Shown: positions 1 to 9,044, numbered from the stretch's first letter. The stretch: DNA of 64,000 nt from Lewinellaceae bacterium (GCA_020636275.1 JACJYD010000005.1:134001-198000); one strand, 5' to 3'. Numbers and translations: made by a program. The notes: generated by a model from the letters alone, not told the origin.

Positions 1-69
1 GCCGGACTGTATTTCCTCTCCGTACAAGCCGGAGACCAGATTGAGATAAAACGATTGTTAGTTGAGTAG
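1..69 (+). CDS. C-terminal end of a T9SS type A sorting-domain protein (5' truncated by the window)
   Basis: The first 69 bases read in frame as the last 22 residues of a protein ending in a TAG stop. The segment starts GLYFLSVQAG and ends KRLLVE, which is the closing beta strand pattern (G-x-Y-x-L, then K-x-L-x-V) of the Por secretion-system type A sorting domain of Bacteroidota. The protein is therefore probably exported by T9SS and anchored at the surface or released. Nothing can be said of its main body, which lies outside the window. Confidence 0.7.
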   Translation, partial: AGLYFLSVQAGDQIEIKRLLVE

Positions 70-79
70 GGAATGTTTT

Positions 80-107
80 TTTGTTTTCGTTAAAATAACT
101 ACCTTTG
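80..107 (+). promoter_or_regulatory. Bacteroidota-type promoter for the PLP enzyme at 154
   Basis: TTTG at 80-83 and TACCTTTG at 100-107 match the Bacteroidota -33/-7 consensus (TTTG, TAnnTTTG). The 16-base spacer is slightly shorter than the usual 17-23. Transcription would start near 114 and leave a 40 nt leader before the ATG at 154. Confidence 0.5.
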
Positions 108-153
108 ACTCAGAAAATCGAACCCATCCTTTTCTTAACGAGAGCGGAACGAT

Positions 154-1176
154 ATGATCTACAAGCCTGCAAAAAAAACGGGAAACTTCAAGAAGCGCTT
201 TGACAACGTGCTGGAAACCATTGGCAATACGCCTTTGATCTATTTGCACCACGTTTCCGAAGAGCTGAACACGAACGTTTGGGCCAAAGTGGAGGCCTTT
301 AATCCCGGTTTATCCGCAAAGGACCGCATCGCCCTGCACATGATCGAGCAGGCCGAGCAAGCCGGCCGTATTAAGCCGGGGGCTACCCTGGTCGAAGCGA
401 CTTCTGGAAATACGGGTTTCAGCCTGGCAATGGTTTCAGCCATCAAAGGGTATAACTGTATCCTGACGGTCACCAGCAAGGTTTCTCAGGAAAAGATCAA
501 CCTTCTTCGGGCCATGGGCGCCGAGGTGATCATTTGTCCGAAGGAAGCCAAGGCCGAAGATCCCAATTCCTACTACAAGATGGCTGAGCGGATTGCGGCT
601 GAAACGCCCAACTCCTACTACGTCAACCAAAATTACAACACCGAGAACATGGATGCGCACTACCTGTCGACCGGGCCCGAAATTTGGGAACAAACCGACG
701 GGCAGATCACGCACCTCGTCGGTAGCACGGGAACGGGCGGCACCCTCTGCGGAACGGCCAAGTTCATCAAAGAACAAAATCCGGATGTCAAGGTCATAGC
801 TGTTGATGCCTACGGCTCGGCGCTCAAGAAATTCTGGCTGACCGGAGAGTTCGATGAAAAAGAGATCTATTCCTACCGGATCGAAGGCACAGGGAAAAAT
901 ATCATCCCGGCCAATGTCGATTTCAGCCTTATTGATCATTACGAAAAAGTACCAGATAAAGAGTCTGCCTTCAGAACCCGCGATCTGGCCCGCAAAGAAG
1001 GGCTGATGGTAGGTTATTCCAGTGGAGCCCATATCCAGGCCCTCTACCAGACCAGCTACCTCTATGGCCCCGACGATTTTGTGGTCGTATTTATCCTCGA
1101 CCACGGAAGCCGTTACCTGGGCAAAGTCTTCAACGACGAGTGGATGGCTAAAGAGGGCTTTATGGATGAAGAGTAA
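154..1176 (+). CDS. PLP-dependent cysteine synthase / cystathionine beta-synthase family protein
   Basis: This 340-residue enzyme has the fold-type II PLP signature of the CysK/CBS family. The Schiff-base lysine is K56 in the AKDR context, SGNTG (84-88) is the substrate loop, and GTGGT (193-197) binds the PLP phosphate. Members make cysteine from O-acetylserine and sulfide, or cystathionine from serine and homocysteine. The protein is longer than a typical CysK (about 310 residues) but has no C-terminal CBS pair, so the exact reaction cannot be fixed from sequence. The ATG at 154 follows a good Bacteroidota promoter at 80-107. It stands alone and is followed by a strong terminator. Confidence 0.9.
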   Translation: MIYKPAKKTGNFKKRFDNVLETIGNTPLIYLHHVSEELNTNVWAKVEAFNPGLSAKDRIALHMIEQAEQAGRIKPGATLVEATSGNTGFSLAMVSAIKGYNCILTVTSKVSQEKINLLRAMGAEVIICPKEAKAEDPNSYYKMAERIAAETPNSYYVNQNYNTENMDAHYLSTGPEIWEQTDGQITHLVGSTGTGGTLCGTAKFIKEQNPDVKVIAVDAYGSALKKFWLTGEFDEKEIYSYRIEGTGKNIIPANVDFSLIDHYEKVPDKESAFRTRDLARKEGLMVGYSSGAHIQALYQTSYLYGPDDFVVVFILDHGSRYLGKVFNDEWMAKEGFMDEE

Positions 1177-1200
1177 TCGACTCACGATTTTTTTTTTCGG

Positions 1201-1236
1201 GGGGGAGTTTGCCTTTGGCAATCTCCCCCTTGGTTT
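1201..1236 (+). terminator. Rho-independent terminator after the PLP enzyme
   Basis: Arms 1201-1213 and 1217-1229 (GGGGGAG.TTGCC against its complement, one mismatch, loop TTT) are followed by TTGGTTTTT. Confidence 0.7.
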
Positions 1237-1334
1237 TTGTACGCGATTCTTCCTAAATTGAGCGCCTAATCCTCTTTTTAAATAAAAGCCTGAAGGCGCT
1301 TTCATTTAGCATTCTAAAATAAAACCAACGAATT

Positions 1335-3005
1335 ATGTCTGTCGATCAGGAAATTGCCCGGACTGTAAAACTGAAACCTATCCAGGAAATTGCTGCACAA
1401 TTGAACATCCCGGAGAGCGAACTGGAGCTTTACGGAAAATACAAAGCCAAATTGCCCCTCCACCTCATCGATATGGAGAAAGTGGCAACGAACAACCTCA
1501 TTCTCGTTTCTGCCATCTCACCCACCCCTGCCGGCGAAGGAAAAACCACCACGTCCATCGGCCTGGTCCAGGGGCTTAACCGTATCGGTAAGCAGGCTAC
1601 TGCCGTTTTGCGCGAACCTTCCCTCGGCCCTGTCTTCGGGATCAAAGGAGGCGCCACCGGCGGCGGCTACTCGCAAGTGCTGCCGATGGAAGATATCAAC
1701 CTGCACTTTACCGGCGACTTCTCCGCGATCGAAAAGGCCCATAACCTGCTGGCGGCTCTGATCGACAACAACCTGCAAAGTAAAAAACGCGCCCTGGGCA
1801 TCGACCCCCGCACCGTCTTGTGGAAGCGCGTCATCGATATGAACGACCGCTCCCTGCGCCAGCTGATCGTCGGCCTCGGCGGCACCGGCAATGGTATCCC
1901 CCGGGAAGCGGGATTCGACATCACCGCGGCTTCCGAGGTCATGGCTATCGTCTGCCTCTCCGAAAACCGCGAGGACCTGAAACGCCGCCTGGGCAATATT
2001 CTGGTCGGCTTCAAAACCGACCGCTCGCCCGTCTATGCACGCGACCTCAACGCCCACGGCGCTATGGCTGCCCTGCTCAAGGATGCGATCCAGCCCAACC
2101 TCGTTCAGACCCTCGAAGGCAATCCGGCCATCATTCACGGAGGCCCCTTCGCCAATATCGCCCAGGGCACCAACACGGTGATCGCCACCCGTATGGGACT
2201 TTCCCTGTCCGATTATGTCGTGACGGAAGCCGGCTTCGGCTTCGACCTCGGTGGAGAGAAATTTTTCGACATCAAGTGCCAGGGCGCGGGTTTGTCGCCC
2301 AAGGCCGTCGTGATCGTAGCCACGGTTCGCGCCATCAAATACCATGGTGGAGGCGACCTGAAAGACCTCACCACGCCTAATCCGGATGCCGTGCGCAAAG
2401 GGTTGCCCAATCTCGAAAAACACCTGGAAAACACGCGCCACTTCAACATCCGCCCGGTGGTGGCGATCAACCGCTTTACCAGCGACTCCGACGAAGAGCT
2501 CGCGATCATCCGCGAGGCTTGCGAACGCATGGGCTTTCAGGCGGTGCTGGCCGACAACTGGGCCAAGGGCGGCGGCGGCGCCATCGAACTGGCCCACGCA
2601 GTGGTCAAAGAGGTCGAGTCGGGTGGAAGCGCCTTCAAACCTCTGTACGACTGGAATCTGCCGGTGGAAGAAAAGATCCGCACCGTCGCAACCAAGATCT
2701 ACGGCGCCGATGGTGTGGAATTTCAGGGCAAGGCCAGAGCGGATCTGAAACGCATCGAAAAACTCGGCCTGAACGGCTTGCCGGTCTGTATCGCCAAGAC
2801 CCAAAAATCGCTGTCGGACGATCCCGCGCTCATCGGTCGCCCCACCGGATTTACCCTGACGGTCCGCGAAATCGAGATCGCTGCCGGCGCCGGCTTCCTG
2901 GTGCCCATCACCGGCGAGATGATGCGCATGCCCGGCTTGCCGGAGACCCCTGCCGCTGAAGGGATTGATATTGATCTGGATGGGAATATTACTGGTCTCT
3001 TTTAA
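1335..3005 (+). CDS. fhs: Formate--tetrahydrofolate ligase
   Basis: This 556-residue protein has the usual length for 10-formyl-THF synthetase, which joins formate and THF with ATP and feeds formyl groups to purine synthesis and the C1 pool. The P-loop is PTPAGEGKT at residues 63-71. It is followed by the conserved stretches KGGATGGGYSQV and EAGFGFDLGGEKF. The reading frame is intact with the normal C-terminus ending in the DGNITGLF block. The gene is monocistronic or weakly linked to the DRTGG protein 75 bp downstream. gcvP at the other end of the window is the other visible C1 gene. Confidence 0.97.
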   Translation: MSVDQEIARTVKLKPIQEIAAQLNIPESELELYGKYKAKLPLHLIDMEKVATNNLILVSAISPTPAGEGKTTTSIGLVQGLNRIGKQATAVLREPSLGPVFGIKGGATGGGYSQVLPMEDINLHFTGDFSAIEKAHNLLAALIDNNLQSKKRALGIDPRTVLWKRVIDMNDRSLRQLIVGLGGTGNGIPREAGFDITAASEVMAIVCLSENREDLKRRLGNILVGFKTDRSPVYARDLNAHGAMAALLKDAIQPNLVQTLEGNPAIIHGGPFANIAQGTNTVIATRMGLSLSDYVVTEAGFGFDLGGEKFFDIKCQGAGLSPKAVVIVATVRAIKYHGGGDLKDLTTPNPDAVRKGLPNLEKHLENTRHFNIRPVVAINRFTSDSDEELAIIREACERMGFQAVLADNWAKGGGGAIELAHAVVKEVESGGSAFKPLYDWNLPVEEKIRTVATKIYGADGVEFQGKARADLKRIEKLGLNGLPVCIAKTQKSLSDDPALIGRPTGFTLTVREIEIAAGAGFLVPITGEMMRMPGLPETPAAEGIDIDLDGNITGLF

Positions 3006-3007
3006 TA

Positions 3008-3073
3008 AGAGGAGGGAGTAGGGAGGAGGGAGCAGAGAGCCACCTCTCCTCCCTGCTCCCTGCCCCCTGTTCT
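3008..3073. repeat. Heptamer-based imperfect inverted repeat between fhs and the DRTGG gene
   Basis: The left arm is built of GGGAGNA heptamers (GGGAGTA, GGGAGGA, GGGAGCA) and the right arm of TCCCTGC heptamers, separated by the loop CCAC. The arms pair over about 25 bases with a few mismatches. It ends 8 bp before the ATG at 3081, so it lies in the leader of that gene. It belongs to the simple-sequence inverted repeats also seen at 25870-25930. Confidence 0.6.
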
Positions 3074-3080
3074 AAACTAT

Positions 3081-4193
3081 ATGCTTCGCAAACTATACAT
3101 TGCCGCTTCCAGTCAACATGTTGGCAAAACCACGACTACCCTCGGGTTGGTGGCGGCATTTCGCCAGCGGGGGCACAATGTGGGCTATTGTAAACCCGTC
3201 GGACAGGAAGTCCAGGAATTTGGCGGACTTCGTGCCGACAAGGATGCCCACTTGTTTGCCAAGGTCATGGGTTTCCCCCTGACAGCCGAAATCCATAGCC
3301 CTGTCATGCTTTCAAAGGGGGTCACCTCCCAATTCCTGGAGGATCCGGCTGCATTCGATTTTTACGAGCGCATTGAAAAAGCTTCGTCTTATCTGGAGGC
3401 CCAGCACGAGTTGGTGATCTACGAGGGCACCGGCCACCCCGGGGTGGGCTCGGTGGTCAATCTGTCGAATGCGGATGTAGCTAAAATGCTGGATGCGCCG
3501 GTCGTACTCGTCGTAGAGGGAGGCGTGGGCAACACCATCGACCGGGTCAGCCTTTGTCTGGCCAAATTTAAGGAGCTAAACGTTCCCGTCATCGGCGTGA
3601 TCGTCAATAAGGTCTTTCCCGAAAAAATAGAAAAGGTGCGGAAATACGTAGGGATGAAACTGGCCGAGATGGGCCTGCCGATCCTGGGTATCCTTCCCTA
3701 TGAGAAAAGTCTTTCTTTCCCGATCATGCAAACCGTACTGGAGGCCGTGCAGGGACGGGTGCTTGTGAATGAAGAAAATCTCGACAACCGCATGGAGGAT
3801 TTTCTCTCGGGCTCCCTGATCGATACGGATAAATTGGTGAGTACGCGCAACCTGCTGCTCATCGTAAGCCCTAAGCGGTTGTTCAGCTCCATCCAGAAGA
3901 TCCAGGAGGTCACCCTCACCAATAAGATCGAAGAGAATCCCATCTCTGGAATAATCATTACCGGCGACGGATTACATGAGATCCCGGTCCGGGATTTTTC
4001 CAAGGTCTTCGCCTTTTTCGACAAGCACAAGATCCCGGTCATCGCCACTCCGTTCGACCCGCTCGGCTCTGCGATCAAGATCAGCCGGATCGAAGTGAAG
4101 ATAAACGCCCGTACCCCCTGGAAAGCCGAACAAGCCATCTCGCTCATCGGCCAACATGTCGATCTGGATGCGATTTTGGGATATAAAGGGTAA
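3081..4193 (+). CDS. P-loop / DRTGG domain protein resembling the N-terminal part of long phosphotransacetylases
   Basis: The 370-residue protein opens with a BioD/CobB-like P-loop (Walker A ASSQHVGKTT, residues 9-18) and a Mg-binding segment near ELVIYEGTGHPG. It then has a DRTGG domain (about residues 210-320). This is the layout of the N-terminal regulatory half of Pta, but the catalytic phosphate acetyltransferase domain is absent. Stand-alone versions occur in many bacteria and are thought to be regulatory or ligand-sensing; the ligand is unknown. It follows fhs with a 75 bp gap containing an inverted repeat, so co-transcription is uncertain. Confidence 0.75.
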   Translation: MLRKLYIAASSQHVGKTTTTLGLVAAFRQRGHNVGYCKPVGQEVQEFGGLRADKDAHLFAKVMGFPLTAEIHSPVMLSKGVTSQFLEDPAAFDFYERIEKASSYLEAQHELVIYEGTGHPGVGSVVNLSNADVAKMLDAPVVLVVEGGVGNTIDRVSLCLAKFKELNVPVIGVIVNKVFPEKIEKVRKYVGMKLAEMGLPILGILPYEKSLSFPIMQTVLEAVQGRVLVNEENLDNRMEDFLSGSLIDTDKLVSTRNLLLIVSPKRLFSSIQKIQEVTLTNKIEENPISGIIITGDGLHEIPVRDFSKVFAFFDKHKIPVIATPFDPLGSAIKISRIEVKINARTPWKAEQAISLIGQHVDLDAILGYKG

Positions 4194-4221
4194 GCGGTTG
4201 ACTGCTTATCCCTTATTTTTT
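4186..4221 (+). terminator. Terminator overlapping the end of the DRTGG gene
   Basis: AAGGGTAAGC (4186-4195) pairs with GCTTATCCCTT (4204-4214, one bulge) and is followed by ATTTTTTAT. The left arm contains the TAA stop codon at 4191-4193. Confidence 0.6.
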
Positions 4222-4374
4222 ATATTTTCGCGTAATTTTCGAAAAAAGTAATGTGGAAGGGGTTACAAAATGGCCTCCTGATCGTTACATAATAGGGGCA
4301 AAGTTGCTCGACAAAATTGACACGAAAACACTATAGCACAAGAACAGAATTTATAGCCTAACCAATAAAAACGA

Positions 4375-5115
4375 ATGGAACTCGATTGGCTGCAGGAAAC
4401 TGAGGTATTGATCAAGTTATTGAATAGTGGAGCATCCGTTCAACCGGACCGGTTTTCCCACCGCTTCTTTCTGGGACTGGTGCGCTTTATGTGTCCCGAA
4501 TACCTGGAAGGCAAAGACCTGAGAGCGATGGCCCGGGAATTTGCCGAAGACGAAGAGGCTTTTGCTTCCTTTTTGCTCGACATTCCGGAATTCGACCGCG
4601 CCCGCATTTTCGCGCAGTTTGCCCGCGACGTGGCGCCCTTGTTTCCGGTTCCGGCCCAACACCTGCTCGACGAGCTCGAGCACTTCGATGAAGAGGCCCC
4701 GACGGTCGTCATCAAAGAATCCAATACCGAAAAACTCAACCGCTACCTCAAGCGGATCGACGGCGCCATTCTCGTGGGCCGCTATACCCTGGCTTTCAAC
4801 CTGACGAACCGCCTGCTGAAAGAGTATTACCGCGATTTCCTCCAGGCTCGCGCCCCGCTGGATTCGGCCGTGGAAGACCTGCACCTCATGTCGCTGTCGG
4901 TCTGCCGCCATACGGTCCAGTATTTCCGCAAACACTATATCCCCTACAGCGAACGCCGTATCATCCTGATCGCCACGGTTACCAACGTGCTGGCTACCAC
5001 CATGGGTCGCCTCAAACGTTCTTCCAGCGGCAGTTTTTCCATCGATAAGGCCATTGCGCTCTACGCGAGGAATAATGTGCGGCGGATCGTGCGGTTTTTG
5101 TCCCGCATGATGTAG
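4375..5115 (+). CDS. Helical protein of unknown function
   Basis: This 246-residue soluble protein has no signal peptide or membrane segment. It looks almost entirely helical: an acidic N-terminal half (1-120) and a basic C-terminal half rich in R/K (130-246). The stretch GRYTLAFNLTNRLLKEYY (about 145-162) superficially recalls the helical hairpin of HEPN/AbiJ C-terminal domains, but I see no R-x4-6-H active site that would support this. It stands alone between a terminator and a convergent gene. Its TAG stop lies inside the outer arm of a dispersed palindrome (5110-5165). I do not recognise a family and infer no function. Confidence 0.7.
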   Translation: MELDWLQETEVLIKLLNSGASVQPDRFSHRFFLGLVRFMCPEYLEGKDLRAMAREFAEDEEAFASFLLDIPEFDRARIFAQFARDVAPLFPVPAQHLLDELEHFDEEAPTVVIKESNTEKLNRYLKRIDGAILVGRYTLAFNLTNRLLKEYYRDFLQARAPLDSAVEDLHLMSLSVCRHTVQYFRKHYIPYSERRIILIATVTNVLATTMGRLKRSSSGSFSIDKAIALYARNNVRRIVRFLSRMM

Positions 5116-5165
5116 GGGCGAATGTAGGGGCGAAAAATTTTTCGCCCCTACATTTTTGCCCCTAC
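5110..5165. repeat. Nested palindrome between two convergent genes
   Basis: The core 5122-5153 is a perfect 32 bp palindrome (ATGTAGGGGCGAAAAA and its complement). It is enclosed by outer arms GTAGGGGC near 5111-5118 and GCCCCTAC at 5158-5165. The outer arms supply the TAG stop of the gene at 4375-5115 and the TAG stop of the opposing gene at 5162. A diverged copy lies at 21494-21524. With its A5/T5 centre it could end transcription in both directions. Confidence 0.75.
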
Positions 5166-5767
5166 TGCGAACAAATATTCACCGGACATACCAGCCCTCC
5201 GTCTTGCCAGACGCACTGGCCGGTGACGAAGGTTTTCACCGCTTTATTTCCCAGCTTCATTTTGGACCCTTCTTTGCGCATTCCCATTCCGTGCGTGCGG
5301 TTGGTCTTATACCGCATATTCATCTTGACGATGGCGGTAGGGGCGTCGATCTTGTACAATAGGATGGAGTCGCTGTATTGGATGAAGTCGGAGCCGCCGA
5401 AGTAGGAGTACTTCAGGTAACTGCTCATTTTCTCGATGCGCTCGGATTGGGTGATGCGGATGATGTGGCCGTTGGGGAAGACCTTGTAAACGTATGCCGA
5501 ATCGCCGGTAGCGAGGTAGAGCTTGGGTTCGCCGTAGATGCGGTAGTTGAGCAGGCAATTGTTGAAGACGATCTTTCCGTCCCTTCCCGTTTTACCCGAG
5601 ATCTTGTCGTAATACCCCGTGATCATTTGAATGCGAGCGCCGGGCACCGGTTTTTCGGAGCAGGAAGTGACCACAAAAGTGGTGGTGCAGTTGTCGGCCG
5701 GAGGCGCCGGAAGGGGAAAAAAGAAGGCCTGGATCCAGGTCAATATGCTGAGCGTCAGGATATACAT
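5162..5767 (-). CDS. Secreted cysteine-containing protein with a carboxypeptidase-regulatory-like segment
   Basis: The 201-residue protein starts with a hydrophobic export segment (residues 3-22), followed by a Pro/Ala stretch. The segment PVPGARIQMITG..ISGKTGRDGKIVFNNC resembles the first strands of CarboxypepD_reg-like beta sandwiches (a V-P-G-A-x-I start, then G-x-T-D/G-x-x-G-x). Seven cysteines, four near the ends, suggest disulfides outside the cytoplasm. It is convergent with the gene at 4375 and divergent from that at 5859. I do not recognise a specific family. Confidence 0.65.
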   Translation of the reverse strand: MYILTLSILTWIQAFFFPLPAPPADNCTTTFVVTSCSEKPVPGARIQMITGYYDKISGKTGRDGKIVFNNCLLNYRIYGEPKLYLATGDSAYVYKVFPNGHIIRITQSERIEKMSSYLKYSYFGGSDFIQYSDSILLYKIDAPTAIVKMNMRYKTNRTHGMGMRKEGSKMKLGNKAVKTFVTGQCVWQDGGLVCPVNICSQ

Positions 5768-5858
5768 GGGTGAAAAGAATTTTAGTGTGCGTAAAAGTAA
5801 GGATTTTGCCTATTTGACCATAGACCGTACCTTCAACTTGTAAACCAAATCCGAAAAA

Positions 5859-6500
5859 ATGAGCGACTTCCAAAAATCACTCCGCACCACCATCACCCGC
5901 CTACCCAAACGCGGCCATTACGAAAAAGAAACCGTCTATTCCATCCTTGATGAGGCTCTGTACGGCACCCTGGCCTATTCGCGCGATGGACAACCTTTTC
6001 AGATCCCCACCGGCTTTTGCCGAATCGACGATGCGATCTACATTCATGGCTCGGTGGGTAGCGGGTACATGCGGGAGATCACCGGGAACCGCCTGCCGGT
6101 TTGCTTTAGCGTCACCCATATCGACGGACTGGTACTGGCCCGCTCTGCCTTTCACCACTCGGTTAATTATCGCTCGGTCGTCTTGTTCAGTGAAGGGGAA
6201 GTGGTAACGGATGAAGAAGAGCTTTACCGCGCCCTCGAAGTTTTTACCGAAAAAATGTGTCCCGGCCGCTGGGCGGATATCCGTAAGCCCAATAAAAAGG
6301 AGTGGAAGGCGACGATGGTCCTGAAATTCCGGATAGGGGAGGCCTCGGCCAAGATTCGGACGGGACCGCCGAAAGACGATGACGAAGATTACGAAATGGA
6401 GGTTTGGGCAGGGGTACTTCCCCTGGAATTGGTGAGGCAGTCGCCCGTGGCCGATCCGGATCTGAAGGAGGGGGTGGTTTTACCCGATTACCTGGGCTAA
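5859..6500 (+). CDS. Pyridoxamine 5'-phosphate oxidase family protein, NimA-like
   Basis: The 213-residue protein fits the FMN-binding split-barrel family related to nitroimidazole-resistance NimA proteins. Pointers are the start RGHYEKETVYSILDEALYGTLAY, the IPTGFCRIDDAIYIHGSVGSGYM segment with its FMN-phosphate contacts, and the late MCPGRWADIRKPNKKE block. Members are usually cofactor-binding redox proteins whose natural substrate is unknown. The 3' end overlaps the end of the opposing DUF5686 gene by 4 bp. No neighbour suggests a pathway. Confidence 0.85.
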   Translation: MSDFQKSLRTTITRLPKRGHYEKETVYSILDEALYGTLAYSRDGQPFQIPTGFCRIDDAIYIHGSVGSGYMREITGNRLPVCFSVTHIDGLVLARSAFHHSVNYRSVVLFSEGEVVTDEEELYRALEVFTEKMCPGRWADIRKPNKKEWKATMVLKFRIGEASAKIRTGPPKDDDEDYEMEVWAGVLPLELVRQSPVADPDLKEGVVLPDYLG

Positions 6501-9034
6501 AAGTAAAAATTCAAGGTCCCGCGCACCCCAAACGGCGCGGCGAACCGGTTCTGTAAATAATTGATCCGCCAGAGCGCGTCGACGCGGATGAAGCGGAAAA
6601 TATTCTCGATCCCCACGCTGGCTTCCATGTAGGGGCCCCGGTCGAAAGTACCGTAAAAGACCCCTTCGCCCGATGAAGGGTCGGGGGTGTTCCGGTCGTA
6701 GTTATTGAGGCGGTTGATGGATTTGTTGGCAGCGCTCAGCGTGCCCCAGGCCAGTTTGAAGGACCCTACCTCCCGCCATTTCAGTTTGCGCATCAGGGGG
6801 ATGTGGTTTAACAGGAATCCCTCCAGGTGGTGCTCGAAAAGGAACTCCAGGTAAGTGTCGCTGACGAATTCGTACTTGCTCAGCCCGTTGAAGGCATTGT
6901 CCTGGTAAAAATAGGTCTCATTGCCAGGGGCTACGTCCAAAAGCAGATAAGGTAGCGCGCCGAAGGTTTTGCTCCCTTTGATCCGGTATTTCAGCCACCC
7001 GAAGGGTGGGGTGTTGAACCAGTGCTCTACGGAGAGCGTCAGCTTCTGGTAGTTGAACTGCGAGCCCAGTATGCCCTTGATGCCGGCCGTGGCCTGTAGT
7101 TCGAAGATGGGATACCTCGATCCCATGCTGATGCGGCTGTAATTTCCTTCGAGAAAGCGCTCCTCAAAAGCATACCGGACGGAGAAGAACAGTTCGGTGG
7201 TGCGGGTGACGGAGTCGAGGTGGGTCTGGTCGGTATAATAGCGAAATGGAAAGCCGTTCTGCTCGTAGGGATCCATTCGGCGATGTAACAGGACCAGCCG
7301 GTTCGACCAGCCTTTGGGCCAGCCTTGTTCGTAGTAGAATTTGCCCTCCTGCACCCGCAGCAGCTTTTGGGGAACCGGTCGCCGGTAAATGCCCGACAGC
7401 AGGTTTCCCTCTCCGACAGCTTCTGAGTTTTCACTACTCAGCTCGATATCGTTGGTGTACTTGACCCCGAAATAGGTCCATGGACGTTTCGACACGTTGT
7501 ACTGCGCCTGCCCGCCATATTTAAAGACCTGATCCCGGGTGCCATAGGCGGCATAGCCGTAGACGTAGTATTTCTTCGAAACCTTTGCAGAGGTGCCCAT
7601 TCCGAACCGGAAGCGGCTACCTTCCACGATGTTGTTGGAATACAGGTTGAACCAGGGGCCGACCTCGATCCATCCCCATTTTATATAGCCGGTGCCCAGG
7701 GCGTAGATCGTATTGGCATAAGCGTTGAAAACCGGCGTATTCTTTATGCTGTCGATCATGGTGTAAATGGCCGCTTCGGTGGGATTCAACCCTTCGAAAC
7801 GCATGGTGTCCCAAAATACGGCATCCCGTTTCAGGGATTGCAGTTCGATCATCCGGGGGTCGCTCCGGTCGAAATGCTCCCGGGTCTCGGGCGCCCCGAT
7901 CTGGTAGTTCCGGAAATAGGTGCTCTTACGGGCGATCATGCCCAGGCCTCCCTTTATCACATAGAAATCCATGACCCGGGTGCTTTTGGAAGGCAGCCAG
8001 AGCGTGTCGTGGAAGAGTTCGTATACGGCAGACATTTCGACCCGCTCGATCAGGTTCAGGTTGACCTCCGGGCTCATATGCATATGAATGGACTCGATGG
8101 CGTAGGTGCCCATATCGACCCAGAAGTCGCCGAAGAAGGTATACTCCTGTTTTCGTTTAGGCTTGAATTTGAGCCGGTAGCTCCAGTGGCCCTGCACCAT
8201 GGTGCTGTCCATAATGTAATATTCGTAGGTGGAAAGGGCGGAGTTGGCGAAGGGGCCTGTGAACGACTTTTCGAGGATCTCGATCCAGTTGTCGTAGATG
8301 TCGTAGTCCTGGTGCAGGATGCCGATGGATTCGACGATCGACTGGTTGTCGATGCCCGACACCTTTTGGGCGCGGGGAATCACCTTGGGTTTGCCCGCTT
8401 CACGGAGGAAGTAGATATCGGATAGGGTTTCGTTCAGGTAGGCAGGCAGAAAGGGCTTGACGTCGGAGCTGCTGTCGATGTTTTCAAAAATAAAATCGAA
8501 CGGTTTGAGGAACCGGGCGTCCCGCATTTTGGGGTCGATGTTGTCGAGGTCGAGTTCGGTTTTTGAATAGGATTCGGCCTGCCAGACGTCAAATTGACCG
8601 ATGCGGTTGCGGTCCTTGTTCCGGATGATGCGCCGGACGATCTCGTTGGCCGGATTTTCACCAGCGAGGATGACGATCTCCGAGAGTTCGAAGCTTTCGG
8701 GCTGGAGCCGGACAGTGAGGACCTGCCGGGCTTCCGGGCCGATCTTTCGCTTTTCCGTCACATATCCCAGCGCCGAAAATTCCAGGCTATCAGCTTCCCC
8801 GCTTGGAAAAGAGAGGCTGTAACTGCCGTCATCGCCCGATGCCACCCCGGTGGTGGTGCCGATCAGAAAAATATTGGCAAAGGGAATGGGCTCCCCACTC
8901 TCGTCGTCGAGCACGAGGCCGGAGATAGTGGTGGTTTGCGCATGAGCACTTTGGAGAAATGCAAATACGATGAAGAAGAGAAAGAAATCAGACTTTCTTA
9001 TTTTTTTTACAATTTCTGACTGAATACACTGCAA
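6497..9034 (-). CDS. DUF5686 and CarboxypepD-regulatory-like domain outer-membrane protein
   Basis: The protein has 845 residues. A signal peptide (hydrophobic FFLFFIVFAFLQSAHAQ, cut after about residue 32) leads into a carboxypeptidase-regulatory-like domain (ISGLVLDDESGEPIPFANIF, about 37-115). Next comes the DUF5686 body, rich in aromatic beta strands, ending in an aromatic residue pattern (LNFYF) typical of outer-membrane beta barrels. The family is common in Bacteroidota envelopes; its role is not established. The 3' end overlaps the convergent Nim-like gene by 4 bp. Two GCA-triloop hairpins lie just upstream. Confidence 0.9.
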   Translation of the reverse strand: MQCIQSEIVKKIRKSDFFLFFIVFAFLQSAHAQTTTISGLVLDDESGEPIPFANIFLIGTTTGVASGDDGSYSLSFPSGEADSLEFSALGYVTEKRKIGPEARQVLTVRLQPESFELSEIVILAGENPANEIVRRIIRNKDRNRIGQFDVWQAESYSKTELDLDNIDPKMRDARFLKPFDFIFENIDSSSDVKPFLPAYLNETLSDIYFLREAGKPKVIPRAQKVSGIDNQSIVESIGILHQDYDIYDNWIEILEKSFTGPFANSALSTYEYYIMDSTMVQGHWSYRLKFKPKRKQEYTFFGDFWVDMGTYAIESIHMHMSPEVNLNLIERVEMSAVYELFHDTLWLPSKSTRVMDFYVIKGGLGMIARKSTYFRNYQIGAPETREHFDRSDPRMIELQSLKRDAVFWDTMRFEGLNPTEAAIYTMIDSIKNTPVFNAYANTIYALGTGYIKWGWIEVGPWFNLYSNNIVEGSRFRFGMGTSAKVSKKYYVYGYAAYGTRDQVFKYGGQAQYNVSKRPWTYFGVKYTNDIELSSENSEAVGEGNLLSGIYRRPVPQKLLRVQEGKFYYEQGWPKGWSNRLVLLHRRMDPYEQNGFPFRYYTDQTHLDSVTRTTELFFSVRYAFEERFLEGNYSRISMGSRYPIFELQATAGIKGILGSQFNYQKLTLSVEHWFNTPPFGWLKYRIKGSKTFGALPYLLLDVAPGNETYFYQDNAFNGLSKYEFVSDTYLEFLFEHHLEGFLLNHIPLMRKLKWREVGSFKLAWGTLSAANKSINRLNNYDRNTPDPSSGEGVFYGTFDRGPYMEASVGIENIFRFIRVDALWRINYLQNRFAAPFGVRGTLNFYF

Positions 9035-9044
9035 TTTAAATAAC

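Noticed and set aside
1518..2804. 428-codon minus-strand frame opposite fhs
   Set aside because: Antisense shadow of fhs, with no recognisable domain; similar shadows opposite lysS, fumC and gcvP were rejected for the same reason.
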